DNA of 15,481 nt from an uncultured Solobacterium sp. (GCA_900547815.1 URHY01000054.1:1-15481); one strand, 5' to 3'; shown: positions 1-8,993, counted from the first letter of the stretch. Notes: generated by a model from the sequence alone, not told the origin. Numbers and translations are program-made.

Positions 1-45
1 ATCATTGATTTAGATTATCAACTATAAGCACGACTGCCTGTCGTA

Positions 46-72
46 CAGAAAAAGCAGTTTAACGACTGCTTT
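46..72 (-). terminator. Terminator overlapping the end of the VUT transporter gene
   Basis: An 8-bp inverted repeat (AAAGCAGT / ACTGCTTT, 65-72 and 51-58 read on the minus strand) with a 6-nt loop is followed by a short T run (TTTTT including the stem end). The TAA stop of the upstream gene lies in the loop, so the last codons form the 5' arm. The T run is short, so efficiency is uncertain. Confidence 0.6.
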
Positions 73-802
73 CTTTCATATATTCAAAATATTCTCTACC
101 TACTTTATTCTTCTTCCAGTTTTGTAAGATCTTGAAACCAGGATATGAGAAGATGACCTCACATAGTGTTTCTACAATCATACCTGTAAAGGCACACACA
201 ACACATTGTACCAATGTCCATCCAAAAAATTGATGTGACACGATCAATGCGAATGTTAGATTGTCACAAAACTGACCAATACCCGTAGATACATAAGAGC
301 GGAATGCGTACGATTTAAAGTTGCTGTTGTTGTTAGAAATCTTTCCTAACATGGAATTTGTATAGTTATTCACAATGGCAGAAACAATAAACGCAATTGT
401 GCTTCCAAATAGTACATACCAAGTACCACCAATTGTTCCGTCTAATGCCCCATTAATAATGGCTTCTGATCCTTCTACATAGGATTCACCCCATACACCA
501 GGAATCTTTGATGCCAAGAAAAAGACTAGGCACATACCTAAATTCACCAACACCGCTACAAGTGATGCTTGTGTTGCAGCTTTAGGACCAAAATGTTTTG
601 TGATGACATCCATACATAAAAATGAAAGCCAGCTTACCACAATTCCACAATCTAGTGCCATAAAGCTAAATGGCAAGTTAATACTTTTGTTTGCCAAAAG
701 ATTCATAGTGATGACCGAAACAATAAAAAGTGTCATCGTAAGTGAAGGTATACTTCTTAGTAATACACCCACTTCTTTAACTTCCGTTTTAATTCTATTC
801 AT
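59..802 (-). CDS. VUT family (YhhQ/COG1738-type) queuosine precursor transporter
   Basis: A 247-aa polytopic membrane protein, the usual size for the family. About six hydrophobic segments are visible near residues 20-38, 47-65, 77-97, 122-142, 172-190 and 193-215. The stretch with ALDCGIVVSW and MDVITKHFGPKAA around residues 49-75, and the DNLTFALIV segment near 180, are typical of VUT proteins. Characterised members import precursors of the tRNA base queuosine (preQ0, preQ1 or queuine) across the cytoplasmic membrane; the exact substrate here is inferred. The ATG is preceded by a strong GGAGGG site. A preQ1-I-like pseudoknot overlaps that site, which agrees with the proposed substrate. It is a single-gene unit, divergent from alaX and ended by a hairpin. 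Confidence 0.82.
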   Translation of the reverse strand: MNRIKTEVKEVGVLLRSIPSLTMTLFIVSVITMNLLANKSINLPFSFMALDCGIVVSWLSFLCMDVITKHFGPKAATQASLVAVLVNLGMCLVFFLASKIPGVWGESYVEGSEAIINGALDGTIGGTWYVLFGSTIAFIVSAIVNNYTNSMLGKISNNNSNFKSYAFRSYVSTGIGQFCDNLTFALIVSHQFFGWTLVQCVVCAFTGMIVETLCEVIFSYPGFKILQNWKKNKVGREYFEYMKESSR

Positions 803-808
803 TTTTTA

Positions 809-851
809 CCCTCCTGTTTTTTTAAAGATGGTTGGGAAGCAAAACATCTTT
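809..851 (-). promoter_or_regulatory. Putative preQ1-I riboswitch sequestering the ribosome binding site
   Basis: On the minus strand a 7-bp stem (AAAGATG 851-845 with CATCTTT 830-824) encloses a 14-nt loop holding GCTTCCC. It is followed by seven A residues and then CAGGAGGG. The loop CTTCC can pair with GGAGG of the Shine-Dalgarno, giving an H-type pseudoknot with an A-rich third loop. That is the architecture of class I preQ1 riboswitches that control translation. It begins a few bases after the predicted transcription start and precedes a queuosine-precursor transporter gene, a known target of this class. I match it by layout and short motifs only; a covariance search has not been run. 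Confidence 0.55.
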
Positions 852-865
852 GTTCAAACCATATA

Positions 866-894
866 AGTCTAATATGTTTTTAATTATTTGTCAA
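866..894 (-). promoter_or_regulatory. Promoter of the VUT transporter
   Basis: A perfect -35 box TTGACA (894-889) is followed by a 17-nt spacer and a weak -10 TAGACT (871-866). The expected start near 859 is just upstream of the riboswitch-like element. The -35 region overlaps, on the other strand, the -35 proposed for alaX. Confidence 0.5.
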
Positions 895-918
895 AGTTTG
901 TATCACTTATGCTATGAT
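888..918 (+). promoter_or_regulatory. Promoter of alaX
   Basis: TTGTCA (888-893), a 19-nt spacer and an extended -10 (TGC then TATGAT at 913-918). The expected start near 925 leaves only about 11 nt before the ATG. The spacer is longer than ideal, but the extended -10 compensates. Confidence 0.5.
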
Positions 919-935
919 TAATTCCGGTGATATAT

Positions 936-2030
936 ATGACTTTAAAACTATACGAACAAGAAGGCTACCAAACAACATTTCATGCCCATGTTGTTTCATG
1001 TGTTAAAAAAAATGAATTATATGACATAATCTTGGATCAAACCCTTTTCTTTCCAGAAGAAGGTGGACAAACATGTGATAAAGGAACATTGAATGGTATT
1101 GAAGTAGTGGATGTGCAAATCATAAATGATGAAATTCATCATTATACTCACTCTGCATTAAATAGTGATGTACAAGGTATTATTGACTGGACTCATCGCT
1201 ACACCAATATGCAACATCATACAGGAGAACATATTCTTTCTGGATTGATACACAAAGAATTTCATGTAGATAATGTTGGATTTCATTTAGGATACAATGA
1301 AATTACAGCTGATTATGCGATGGACTTAAATAATGATCAAATTAAAAGAATCGAAGCGTTAGTGAATTCTGTCATCTTTTCAAATAAACCCGTTAAAACC
1401 TATTATTTAGAGGATTATTCCAACATTGAATATCGTGCAAAACTTGATTTAGCCAAACCACGCCTTGTTGAAATTGAAGATGTAGATTTATGCGCATGTT
1501 GCGCACCCCATGTAAAAAGTACGATTGAAGTGGGATTGTTTAAAATCATTAAATCGATGAAAATCAAAAAAGGCACACGCCTATTCTTCTTATGTGGAAA
1601 ACTTGCCTATGAAGACTATGTCTTAAAACATGATCAGTCTATTCAAATCTCAAATCAATTGTCTTCAAATATCGAAGCTTTATCATTCAATGTACAACGC
1701 GTATTAGATGAAAATTATGCTTTGAAACAAAGAATCAAACAATTAAATAAAGAAATGATTGATCACTTAATCATTGAACATAAAGAAAATCAAATCATTT
1801 TATGTGATGAATTGGATCGAGATACACAATTGTATTACTATAATAAGCTTGTATCTTTTAGCAACAACTATGTTTTACTTGTTTCTAAACAAAAAGATAA
1901 TTATCGGTTCATGACAAATTCTAAAGACATATTCTTACAACTCAAAGAAAGACATCAAGTTCGTGGTGGAGGAAAAAATGATTTCTTTCAAGGATCTCTA
2001 GATACAGTGAATGAGCAGCTATTTGATTAG
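936..2030 (+). CDS. Alanyl-tRNA editing protein, AlaX with DHHA1-like C-terminal region
   Basis: A freestanding trans-editing hydrolase that removes wrongly attached Ser or Gly from tRNA-Ala, homologous to the editing half of AlaRS. From the ATG at 936 it is 364 aa. The N-terminal second-AlaRS-like domain shows FFPEEGGQ at 38-45, zinc-site HHTGEH at 94-99 (HxxxH) and CCAPH at 188-192 (CxxxH). A heptad-like stretch near 230-275 leads to a C-terminal DHHA1-like region ending in RGGGKNDFFQG, so this is the long AlaX type. A GTG at 927 is in frame, but ATG 936 is preferred: GGTGAT at 926-931 matches the distal part of the anti-Shine-Dalgarno at suitably short spacing, and family members begin at this residue. 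The stop lies in a terminator hairpin shared with the convergent gene. Confidence 0.88.
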   Translation: MTLKLYEQEGYQTTFHAHVVSCVKKNELYDIILDQTLFFPEEGGQTCDKGTLNGIEVVDVQIINDEIHHYTHSALNSDVQGIIDWTHRYTNMQHHTGEHILSGLIHKEFHVDNVGFHLGYNEITADYAMDLNNDQIKRIEALVNSVIFSNKPVKTYYLEDYSNIEYRAKLDLAKPRLVEIEDVDLCACCAPHVKSTIEVGLFKIIKSMKIKKGTRLFFLCGKLAYEDYVLKHDQSIQISNQLSSNIEALSFNVQRVLDENYALKQRIKQLNKEMIDHLIIEHKENQIILCDELDRDTQLYYYNKLVSFSNNYVLLVSKQKDNYRFMTNSKDIFLQLKERHQVRGGGKNDFFQGSLDTVNEQLFD

Positions 2031-2046
2031 CTGCTCATATTTTTTG
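2011..2046 (+). terminator. Terminator of alaX, also holding the stop codon of the convergent gene
   Basis: An 11-bp perfect stem (ATGAGCAGCTA 2011-2021 with TAGCTGCTCAT 2028-2038), a 6-nt loop, then A followed by six T residues. The alaX TAG (2028-2030) and the minus-strand TGA (2037-2035) are both inside the stem. The minus-strand side lacks a T tract, so it is a good terminator only for the plus strand. Confidence 0.85.
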
Positions 2047-2862
2047 TATAGAAAGCGTATTTAAAGCCTCTGAAATCTCTTCTTTCGATAAACATACCAT
2101 TCTATGATTGGCATCATAATAATCAAACTTTTTAATGAAGCCCATTAAATCACGATACTTCACTAATCGATCATTCATAAATACATACCACTCTTCTATC
2201 CCTTCAATTTGATTCAATACAACATATGGTTCTACGGGAAGAATCGTTAGTATATCCGCTCCTAATGCATACATACCAATTCTTCTACCATGTGCATTAT
2301 AGATTCTTGGCGTGGCATAATATGCATCCAAAGCTTGTTGATTATGTAGATATTGCCCAAACAAATCTAAATCTGTGCCAAAATCATTCAATTCATTTTC
2401 CCCAATTGAAATCGGATGAAGAATGCCAAAGATTTCAAAATACTTATGGTCCGATAGTTTACTCTTTAAATCCATAAGTGCATCGGCACTCGTTCTTTTA
2501 TCGTACACCATCTGCAAGTCAATATCCTTTATGTTCATTAGCCAATCGTCTTTCACAAATTCATCAGTATCCATATATTCACAATATACTTTCACTAAAT
2601 AATAAAACAATTGAATTTCATCCATACTTGTAGGAAGACTTAAATTCAAACAAATATCATGATTTTGAATATAGATTTCAATCCCTCTTTGAAGATATTT
2701 CCGATCAAACAAGATTGTATGATCCCCTATCTGATTCGGAATTAATTGACAATTTTCATCCATAACCCCAAAAGATAGGTGAGACATTTTAACTAAATCA
2801 TCGATTATAAACTTTTTTCTACGAAAGAAACCTTTCTGCATAATACGAATATTCACAGACAT
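2035..2862 (-). CDS. Uncharacterised protein, possibly DUF4299-like
   Basis: A 275-aa soluble protein without signal peptide or membrane segments. The N terminus (MSVNIRIMQKGFFRRKKF) is basic and resembles my recollection of DUF4299 proteins of Bacillota; I cannot confirm this without a profile search. The protein is acidic in the middle (residues 110-180) and rich in aromatic residues, with LFGQYLHNQQALDAYY near 166-181. No catalytic motif is recognisable. AGGTG lies about 5 nt upstream of the ATG, so the start is reasonable. It follows corA by 53 nt with no terminator between them, so the two may be cotranscribed. Confidence 0.65.
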   Translation of the reverse strand: MSVNIRIMQKGFFRRKKFIIDDLVKMSHLSFGVMDENCQLIPNQIGDHTILFDRKYLQRGIEIYIQNHDICLNLSLPTSMDEIQLFYYLVKVYCEYMDTDEFVKDDWLMNIKDIDLQMVYDKRTSADALMDLKSKLSDHKYFEIFGILHPISIGENELNDFGTDLDLFGQYLHNQQALDAYYATPRIYNAHGRRIGMYALGADILTILPVEPYVVLNQIEGIEEWYVFMNDRLVKYRDLMGFIKKFDYYDANHRMVCLSKEEISEALNTLSIQKI

Positions 2863-2915
2863 ACAAACACCTGCTCTCTACCAAAATCATACACTGAAAC
2901 AAGCGTTTTTTATAG

Positions 2916-3665
2916 CTAAAACCATTTTTTCTTTTTAAAGTAAATCACTTCTAAAATAATGATCAATATACAAACTCCAATCACAATGAAATATCCATAG
3001 GAAGTATCTAATTCTGGCATAGCCTTAAAATTCATGCCATACCATCCAGTAATTAAAGTTAGTGGCATGAATATCGTTGTTACAATCGTTAAAAATTGCA
3101 TAATTTGATTCTGACGCATCTCCACTTGTGTTTGATGCATTTCACGAAGCTGAATGGAATACTCTGCCAAACGATCCGTAACATTCGATAGACGTGTTAG
3201 TCTTTTCTCTAGTGTTTCAAAATGTGTATCATTATAAAATTCCTGCAAGTTTTGTACCACTTCAATCATCTGATCATAATATGAATCAAAAGCACTTATC
3301 GTTTTCCTCATTTCAAAGATTTGCGACTCATAATGAGATCCCGTATGCGACATTAACTGATCTTCTATTCTTTCAAGCTTCATTTCTAATTTTTGAAGAA
3401 ACTCCATATCCTCTTGAATCAATATATTCATCAAATTTAGAATACATTCACTAGGCTTATTCCCTACAATCTTTTGTTTAAAAATATGTTCTGGATCACA
3501 AACCAAAAAATCACTATCATTCAATTCAAAACTAAACATCTTCTTATTCTTAGATTTTGATTTGGAAGGAACCCAAAAAGAACCCGATAGCCGTTGATTC
3601 TCTTTATGCACTCTACAATAATGAATATGATTTAAACGCTTTTCATTTATTACCTCTATCTTCAT
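2916..3665 (-). CDS. CorA-type divalent cation transporter (Mg2+/Co2+ family)
   Basis: From the ATG at 3665 the protein is 249 aa, shorter than classical CorA (about 310-350 aa). It has an N-terminal cytoplasmic domain, a long charged helical region near 80-185 that would form the funnel helix, a pore helix near 190-208 ending in the signature YGMN (209-212), a short external loop holding MPEL, a second helix near 224-243 and a basic tail KKKKW. CorA channels pass Mg2+ or related ions across the membrane as pentamers. An in-frame ATG at 3695 adds ten residues but lies inside the hsp20 terminator; AAGGGGG precedes the ATG at 3665, so that start is chosen. The small cytoplasmic domain leaves substrate and direction open. 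Confidence 0.85.
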   Translation of the reverse strand: MKIEVINEKRLNHIHYCRVHKENQRLSGSFWVPSKSKSKNKKMFSFELNDSDFLVCDPEHIFKQKIVGNKPSECILNLMNILIQEDMEFLQKLEMKLERIEDQLMSHTGSHYESQIFEMRKTISAFDSYYDQMIEVVQNLQEFYNDTHFETLEKRLTRLSNVTDRLAEYSIQLREMHQTQVEMRQNQIMQFLTIVTTIFMPLTLITGWYGMNFKAMPELDTSYGYFIVIGVCILIIILEVIYFKKKKWF

Positions 3666-3677
3666 AATTTCCCCCTT

Positions 3678-3709
3678 AAAAAAAGAATACACCATATAGG
3701 TGCATTCTT
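3678..3709 (-). terminator. Terminator after the hsp20 pair
   Basis: An 11-bp stem (AAGAATGCACC 3709-3699 with GGTGTATTCTT 3693-3683, one G-T pair), loop TATAT, followed by T residues to 3678 (seven in the run). It ends the heat-shock transcript and is directly followed by the corA ribosome binding site, so corA is either read through from hsp20 or has its own promoter that I could not identify. Confidence 0.85.
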
Positions 3710-3713
3710 GTAG

Positions 3714-4109
3714 TTATTCAATTGGAATAAATTTATTTTCTTCGATCTGTTTAGGTGCTTCCTTAGGAACAACGATCTTCAATTCACCATTGTCAAATGA
3801 AGCTTTGACATCTTCCTGATGAATACCTTCACCAACATAGAAGCTTCTTGAATAAGATCCACTAACACGTTCTTTACGAACGACACGACCTTTTTCATCC
3901 TTGTCTTCTGTATTTGAACCATGTGTAGCAGTTACTTTCAAATATCCATCCTTCAATTCCATCTGGATATCTTCCTTTTTAACTCCAGGAAGTTCCATGC
4001 TCATTTCATAGTTTCCATCTTTTTCCACAATATCTGTCTTCATGACATCACTTGTAGTGTTTCCTGTAAAGAAATCATCAAATAAATCAAACATTGGATA
4101 GTACTTCAT
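3714..4109 (-). CDS. Small heat shock protein Hsp20, second copy
   Basis: A 131-aa alpha-crystallin chaperone that would hold unfolding proteins in the cytoplasm without ATP. The alpha-crystallin domain covers about 21-122, with ELPGVKKEDI at 39-48 and the strand DNGELKIVVPKE at 106-117. The C-terminal I-P-I (128-130 region) is the IxI anchor used for oligomerisation. It differs from the upstream copy by one residue (Ile for Val in KQ-I/V-EENK). It has its own AGGAGG site, 20 nt after the first copy. Transcription should start at the CIRCE-controlled promoter in front of the first copy. The downstream terminator ends the unit. Confidence 0.93.
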   Translation of the reverse strand: MKYYPMFDLFDDFFTGNTTSDVMKTDIVEKDGNYEMSMELPGVKKEDIQMELKDGYLKVTATHGSNTEDKDEKGRVVRKERVSGSYSRSFYVGEGIHQEDVKASFDNGELKIVVPKEAPKQIEENKFIPIE

Positions 4110-4129
4110 AAATATCGCCTCCTGATACC

Positions 4130-4525
4130 TTATTCAATAGGGATAAATTTGTTTTCTTCTACTTGTTTAGGTGCTTCCTTAGGAACAACGATCTTCAATT
4201 CACCATTGTCAAAAGAAGCTTTGACATCTTCCTGATGAATACCTTCACCAACATAGAAGCTTCTTGAATAAGATCCACTAACACGTTCTTTACGAACGAC
4301 ACGACCTTTTTCATCCTTGTCTTCTGTATTTGAACCATGTGTAGCAGTTACTTTCAAATATCCATCCTTCAATTCCATCTGGATATCTTCCTTTTTAACT
4401 CCAGGAAGTTCCATGCTCATTTCATAGTTTCCATCTTTTTCCACAATATCTGTCTTCATGACATCACTTGTAGTGTTTCCTGTAAAGAAATCATCAAATA
4501 AATCAAACATTGGATAGTACTTCAT
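4130..4525 (-). CDS. Small heat shock protein Hsp20, first copy
   Basis: A 131-aa alpha-crystallin-domain chaperone, 130/131 identical to the copy downstream. It has a short N-terminal arm with MFDLFDDFF, the crystallin domain at about 21-122 and a C-terminal I-P-I anchor. Start: ATG behind AGGAGG. The 5' region holds a consensus promoter overlapped by a CIRCE operator, so the pair belongs to the HrcA heat-shock regulon. Two copies could raise dosage or give mixed oligomers, but with near-identical proteins dosage is the simpler reading. Confidence 0.94.
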   Translation of the reverse strand: MKYYPMFDLFDDFFTGNTTSDVMKTDIVEKDGNYEMSMELPGVKKEDIQMELKDGYLKVTATHGSNTEDKDEKGRVVRKERVSGSYSRSFYVGEGIHQEDVKASFDNGELKIVVPKEAPKQVEENKFIPIE

Positions 4526-4609
4526 AAATATCGCCTCCTGATTACTAGATTATGAAATCTATCTTCAAGTTACGGGATATCTTTTGACTTATCTCTAACT
4601 TCAATTATC

Positions 4610-4637
4610 ATTATAGTCACTTTTTTAGCACTGTCAA
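4610..4637 (-). promoter_or_regulatory. Sigma-A-type promoter of the hsp20 pair
   Basis: TTGACA (4637-4632), a 16-nt spacer, and TATAAT (4615-4610), both consensus. The -35 box lies inside the CIRCE element, so bound HrcA would block polymerase. Confidence 0.85.
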
Positions 4638-4651
4638 CACTTAAGTGCTAA
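4625..4651. promoter_or_regulatory. CIRCE operator (HrcA binding site)
   Basis: TTAGCACT and AGTGCTAA (4625-4632 and 4644-4651) are the outer 8 nt of the CIRCE consensus TTAGCACTC-N9-GAGTGCTAA, with the correct 9-9-9 layout; only the innermost base of each arm departs from consensus. It overlaps the -35 box of the hsp20 promoter. In Bacillota HrcA normally represses groES-groEL and dnaK through this site. Confidence 0.9.
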
Positions 4652-4661
4652 TTTTTTTTAC

Positions 4662-4692
4662 AAAAAATTAGAGTGTGATTTCTCACACTCTA
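4662..4692 (-). terminator. Terminator after carB
   Basis: A perfect 10-bp stem (TAGAGTGTGA / TCACACTCTA) closed by a GAAA tetraloop, followed by A and TTTTTT. The carB TAG stop forms the base of the stem. The core GTGTGAGAAATCACA is identical to the terminator after pyrF. Confidence 0.92.
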
Positions 4693-7600
4693 TTTACCCA
4701 TTTCATTCATAGAAATCATTGAGAAACTCAAAGATTCCAATACTTTAATTAAGGCATGTGCCGTATCTAAACTTGTCATACAAGAAATATTATTTTCTGC
4801 AGATACACGACGAATCAAGAATCCATCTTTACTTGTAGAATTATCTTTATTTGACATTGTGTTGATGACAAAGTTTACATGACCATGACGAATAATATCC
4901 AATACAGTTTCATTTCCATTATCCTCATTGACTTTGGCCGCTACATGTACAAATAAGCCATTATCTTCTAAGAATTTAGCTGTACCCTTCGTCGCATAAA
5001 TACCATATCCAATGTTATAGAAACGTTTTGCGATTTCTAAAGCATCCTGTTTATTATCATCATCAATTGTTAGTAATACACTTCCATGTAAAGGAATATT
5101 GATTCCTGAAGCTACTAAAGCTTTGTACAATGCTTTTTCTAAGTTGACATCACTACCCAAAGCCTCACCTGTAGATTTCATTTCAGGTCCTAAGACTGTA
5201 TCTACACTCCGTAATTTCGCAAATGAGAATACTGGTGCTTTGACAAAGACTCTTTCTTTATCTTCAGGATGATATCCAGGTGTTAAGCCTTGATCTTCAA
5301 TACTTTCACCTAATACACACTTAGTCGCAATTTGAGACATAGGAACACCTGTAATCTTAGATAAGAATGGTACAGTACGAGATGAACGTGGGTTTACCTC
5401 TAATACATATACATTGTTTTCTTTATCGACAATGAACTGAATGTTGTATAAACCAACAAATTCAAAGCCTTCACCAATTCTTGTTCCATAATCAATGATT
5501 GTTTCTTTCACCTTCTCATTGATGATCTGTGTAGGATATACACTAATTGAGTCACCTGAGTGAATACCAGCACGTTCAATATGCTCCATTACACCTGGAA
5601 TATACACGTTCTTTCCATCGGCAATCGCATCGATTTCAAGTTCTTTACCAACGATATATTTATCAACTAAGATTGGTGCATCATGACTGATTTCCTTTAC
5701 GGCTGTTGCCATATAGACTCTTAATTCATCATCATTATGTACAATTTCCATAGCACGACCACCCAATACATAACTTGGACGTACTAGTACTGGATAACCA
5801 ATCTTATTAGCGATTACTAGTGATTCTTCAACAGTGACTGCAGTTTCACCTTTTGGTTGAGGAATATCCAATTTGTGTAACATTGCCTCAAATTCATGGC
5901 GGTCTTCCGCTAAATCAATAGAGTGTAGTGAAGTACCTAGAATCTTAACTCCATGTTCTACTAATGAATCGGCTAAGTTGATTGCTGTTTGTCCACCAAA
6001 TTGAACAATAACACCCAATGGTTTTTCTAAATCAATTACGTGCATTACATCTTCTGTAGTTAATGGTTCAAAATACAATTTGTCACTAATTGAGAAATCT
6101 GTTGATACAGTTTCTGGGTTGTTGTTGATAACGATAGCTTCATAGCCTTCTTCACGCAAAGTCTGTACGCAATGTACTGTCGCATAATCAAATTCAACAC
6201 CCTGTCCGATACGGATTGGTCCTGAACCTAATACAACGATTTTTTTACGATCTGTGCGTTCAGATTCATTTTTATTATCATAACTTGAGTAGAAGTATGG
6301 AGTTGCACTCTTGAATTCACCCGCACAAGTATCTACCATTTTATAAACTGGAATGATTCCATTTTCTTTACGTAAATTATATAAATCGAATTCTTTCATA
6401 TCCCAGTTACGCGCAATGTAGCTATCCGCAAATCCATATTTCTTTAATTTACGCAATACGGTAATGTCCTTAACATTTTCCATCATCAACTTTTCTAAGC
6501 TGATAATTCTTAACAAGTGACACAAGAAGAAATTATCCATCTTTGTTACATTATGAATTGTCTCCATATCATATCCATCACGAAGCCATTGTGTAACAGC
6601 GAAGATTCTTTCATCATCACACTTTTTGATTTTTTCAAGTAATTCTTCTTTAGATAATCCAACCAATTCTTTTTTATAGATATGATCCACTTTCATTTCT
6701 AAAGAACGAACAGCCTTCAAGAAAGATTCCTCAAAGTTACGTCCAATCGACATAATTTCACCCGTCGCCTTCATCTGTGTTCCTAAATGACGATCTGCAT
6801 TTGGGAACTTATCAAATGGGAAACGTGCAAATTTCGTTACAATATAGTCTAATGCAGGTTCAAAACATGCATAACTTGTTTTAGTGATTGGGTTGATAAT
6901 CTCATCCAAACCTAAGCCAACCGCTAATTTAGCACTAATCTTCGCAATTGGATAACCTGTTGCCTTACTTGCCAAGGCTGATGAACGAGATACACGAGGA
7001 TTAACTTCGATAACATAATATTTGAAACTATCTGGATTCAATGCCAACTGAACGTTACATCCACCACAGATCTTCAATGCACGAATGATTTTTAAAGATG
7101 CATTACGAAGCATTTGATTTTCACGATCTGTCAAAGTTTGAACTGGCGCAACAACCGTACTGTCTCCAGTATGCACACCTACTGGATCAATATTTTCCAT
7201 GTTACATACAACAATCGCATTATCTTTGGCATCGCGCATTACTTCATATTCAATTTCTTTATATCCTGCAATACTTTGTTCAATCAAACATTGATGAACT
7301 GGACTTGCCTTTAAACCTGAATCACAAATTTCACGAAGTTCAGCCTCATCATCGGCAAAACCTCCACCAGTTCCACCAAGTGTATAAGCTGGACGAACAA
7401 CTAATGGATACCCTTCGCGATTTGCGAATTCAACAGCTTCTTCTACAGTATGAACAATCATACTTTCTGGTACTGGCTCATTGATTTCCTGCATTAAAGA
7501 ACGGAACAATTCACGATCTTCTGCACGATTGATCGCATGTAAGTCTGTACCTAAAATTTCTACACCAAACTCATCCAAAATTCCATCTTCATGTAATTCT

Positions 7601-7899
7601 ACAACTAAGTTTAATCCAGTTTGACCACCTAATGATCCTAAAATGGCATCTGGTCTTTCTTTATAGATAACACGTTTTGCGAAGTCTACTGTTAAAGGTT
7701 CAATATAAACACGATCCGCAATCGCTGTATCTGTCATGATTGTAGCAGGATTAGAGTTAATTAAGATAACTTCATATCCTTCTTCACGAAGAGATTGACA
7801 TGCTTGGCTTCCAGCATAATCGAATTCAGCAGCCTGACCAATGATAATTGGGCCAGAACCGATAACTAAGATTTTTTTGATATCTGTACGTTTAGGCAT
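4690..7899 (-). CDS. carB: Carbamoyl-phosphate synthase large chain
   Basis: Full length at 1069 aa. CarB makes carbamoyl phosphate from bicarbonate, ammonia channelled from CarA, and two ATP, feeding pyrimidine and possibly arginine synthesis. Two homologous halves are visible: the first starts [20 protein letters not shown] (9-28), the second [20 protein letters not shown] near 553, each with an ATP-grasp fold and EVNPR motif. The C-terminal MGS-like allosteric domain is about 938-1069, starting [10 protein letters not shown]. The ATG overlaps the end of carA by 8 nt, behind GAGGAG, so translation is coupled. The gene ends inside its terminator. Its last 132 codons have a second, diverged copy between pyrC and pyrK. 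Confidence 0.97.
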   Translation of the reverse strand: MPKRTDIKKILVIGSGPIIIGQAAEFDYAGSQACQSLREEGYEVILINSNPATIMTDTAIADRVYIEPLTVDFAKRVIYKERPDAILGSLGGQTGLNLVVELHEDGILDEFGVEILGTDLHAINRAEDRELFRSLMQEINEPVPESMIVHTVEEAVEFANREGYPLVVRPAYTLGGTGGGFADDEAELREICDSGLKASPVHQCLIEQSIAGYKEIEYEVMRDAKDNAIVVCNMENIDPVGVHTGDSTVVAPVQTLTDRENQMLRNASLKIIRALKICGGCNVQLALNPDSFKYYVIEVNPRVSRSSALASKATGYPIAKISAKLAVGLGLDEIINPITKTSYACFEPALDYIVTKFARFPFDKFPNADRHLGTQMKATGEIMSIGRNFEESFLKAVRSLEMKVDHIYKKELVGLSKEELLEKIKKCDDERIFAVTQWLRDGYDMETIHNVTKMDNFFLCHLLRIISLEKLMMENVKDITVLRKLKKYGFADSYIARNWDMKEFDLYNLRKENGIIPVYKMVDTCAGEFKSATPYFYSSYDNKNESERTDRKKIVVLGSGPIRIGQGVEFDYATVHCVQTLREEGYEAIVINNNPETVSTDFSISDKLYFEPLTTEDVMHVIDLEKPLGVIVQFGGQTAINLADSLVEHGVKILGTSLHSIDLAEDRHEFEAMLHKLDIPQPKGETAVTVEESLVIANKIGYPVLVRPSYVLGGRAMEIVHNDDELRVYMATAVKEISHDAPILVDKYIVGKELEIDAIADGKNVYIPGVMEHIERAGIHSGDSISVYPTQIINEKVKETIIDYGTRIGEGFEFVGLYNIQFIVDKENNVYVLEVNPRSSRTVPFLSKITGVPMSQIATKCVLGESIEDQGLTPGYHPEDKERVFVKAPVFSFAKLRSVDTVLGPEMKSTGEALGSDVNLEKALYKALVASGINIPLHGSVLLTIDDDNKQDALEIAKRFYNIGYGIYATKGTAKFLEDNGLFVHVAAKVNEDNGNETVLDIIRHGHVNFVINTMSNKDNSTSKDGFLIRRVSAENNISCMTSLDTAHALIKVLESLSFSMISMNEMGK

Positions 7900-8968
7900 T
7901 TTTATTCTCCTCCATTAATTCAATAAATTGATCAAACAAGTAACGAGAATCTTCTGGTCCTGCACTTGCTTCTGGGTGATATTGCACCGCAAAACAAGGA
8001 TAGTCTTTATGACGAACACCTTCACAACTCTTATCATTTAATGCTTGGTGTGTCATTTCCAAACGAGTATCCTTCAAGCTATCAATATCTACCGCAAAAC
8101 CATGGTTTTGAGAAGTAATTTCCACTTTACCAGTTGATAAATTTACAACTGGATGGTTAGCACCACGGTGTCCAAACTTTAATTTATATGTTTTTGCACC
8201 ACAAGCTAAAGAAATCAACTGGTGACCTAAACAAATTCCAAATACGACAGTCTGAGGAATCAATTCCTTGATAGTCTCGATTGCGACTTGTACATCCGTT
8301 GGATCTCCAGGCCCATTTGACAACATAACGCCATCTGGACAATATGACATGATTGTACTTGCTGGTGTATCATATGGAACTACTACTAAATCGCATCCAC
8401 GCTTTGATAGCTCACGAACAATCCCTAATTTTGCTCCAAAATCCATCAACACAACTTTTTTACCACGATTTGGGATTGGGAATACTTTATTTGTAGAAAC
8501 ACGAGCCACTTGATCATGTAAAAAATCAGCTGCTTTTAAGCCTGCAACAATCGCATCCACATTGGCATCCACATCAGCCATAACAGCCTTCATTGTACCT
8601 ACATTACGAATCTTCATTGTGATTTCACGTGTATCAATATCATAAATACCTGGAATATTTTCTCTTTTTAAGAAATCATCCAAAGTTTCCTGGCTTCTAA
8701 AATTACTTGGGAATTCACAATAATCTTTAATTACAAATCCAAATACACATGGAACCATGCTTTCATTATCATCACGATTGATTCCATAGTTTCCAATCAA
8801 TGGATATGTCATCATTACAATCTGACCACAATATGAATTATCTGTTAAAATCTCTTGATAACCCGTCATTGAAGTATTAAATACCAATTCACCGATTTGG
8901 AAGTTGTCACTACCAAACGCAGTTCCACGATATACACTTCCATCTTCTAAAATTAAAAGTCTTTCCAT
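7892..8968 (-). CDS. carA: Carbamoyl-phosphate synthase small chain (glutaminase subunit)
   Basis: 358 aa, normal length. It hydrolyses glutamine and passes ammonia to CarB. The N-terminal CPSase small-subunit domain (about 1-150) carries [11 protein letters not shown] at 30-40. The class I glutamine amidotransferase domain (about 171-352) carries the SNGPGDP loop (217-223), nucleophile Cys246 in GICLGHQ, and His331/Glu333 in QYHPEAS, so the active site is complete. The ATG follows AAAGGA. A 200-nt leader upstream holds a promoter, a pyrB-derived peptide ORF and a terminator-like hairpin, so expression is probably set by attenuation rather than only at the promoter. In the Bacillus order carAB sits between pyrC and pyrK; here it is downstream of pyrF. 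Confidence 0.97.
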   Translation of the reverse strand: MERLLILEDGSVYRGTAFGSDNFQIGELVFNTSMTGYQEILTDNSYCGQIVMMTYPLIGNYGINRDDNESMVPCVFGFVIKDYCEFPSNFRSQETLDDFLKRENIPGIYDIDTREITMKIRNVGTMKAVMADVDANVDAIVAGLKAADFLHDQVARVSTNKVFPIPNRGKKVVLMDFGAKLGIVRELSKRGCDLVVVPYDTPASTIMSYCPDGVMLSNGPGDPTDVQVAIETIKELIPQTVVFGICLGHQLISLACGAKTYKLKFGHRGANHPVVNLSTGKVEITSQNHGFAVDIDSLKDTRLEMTHQALNDKSCEGVRHKDYPCFAVQYHPEASAGPEDSRYLFDQFIELMEENKNA

Positions 8969-8993
8969 AATTTGTCCTTTCTTTTATTTACTC

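Larger units (their letters stand above)
3714..4542. repeat. Tandem direct repeat of the hsp20 gene with its ribosome binding site
   Basis: Two head-to-tail units, 3714-4126 and 4130-4542, offset by 416 nt. By direct comparison, they differ at six positions within the last 34 nt of the coding sequence and then at only one more position (3798 against 4214) over the remaining roughly 380 nt. All coding changes are silent except one Ile/Val. This mosaic points to gene conversion over most of an older duplication, or a recent duplication with a patchily changed 3' end. Confidence 0.95.

Noticed and set aside
27..46. Small inverted repeat ACGAC/GTCGT near the left edge
   Set aside because: Only 5 bp, with no T tract; the shared GCAGTCGT with the transporter terminator is too short to mean much.
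3666..3695. Upstream ATG for corA adding ten residues
   Set aside because: It lies in the hsp20 terminator stem, without a ribosome binding site; the ATG at 3665 has AAGGGGG in front.
7098..7484. 128-codon plus-strand open frame opposite carB
   Set aside because: Lies wholly inside an ATP-grasp domain of carB; the His/Gln/Leu-rich translation is typical of an antisense shadow.
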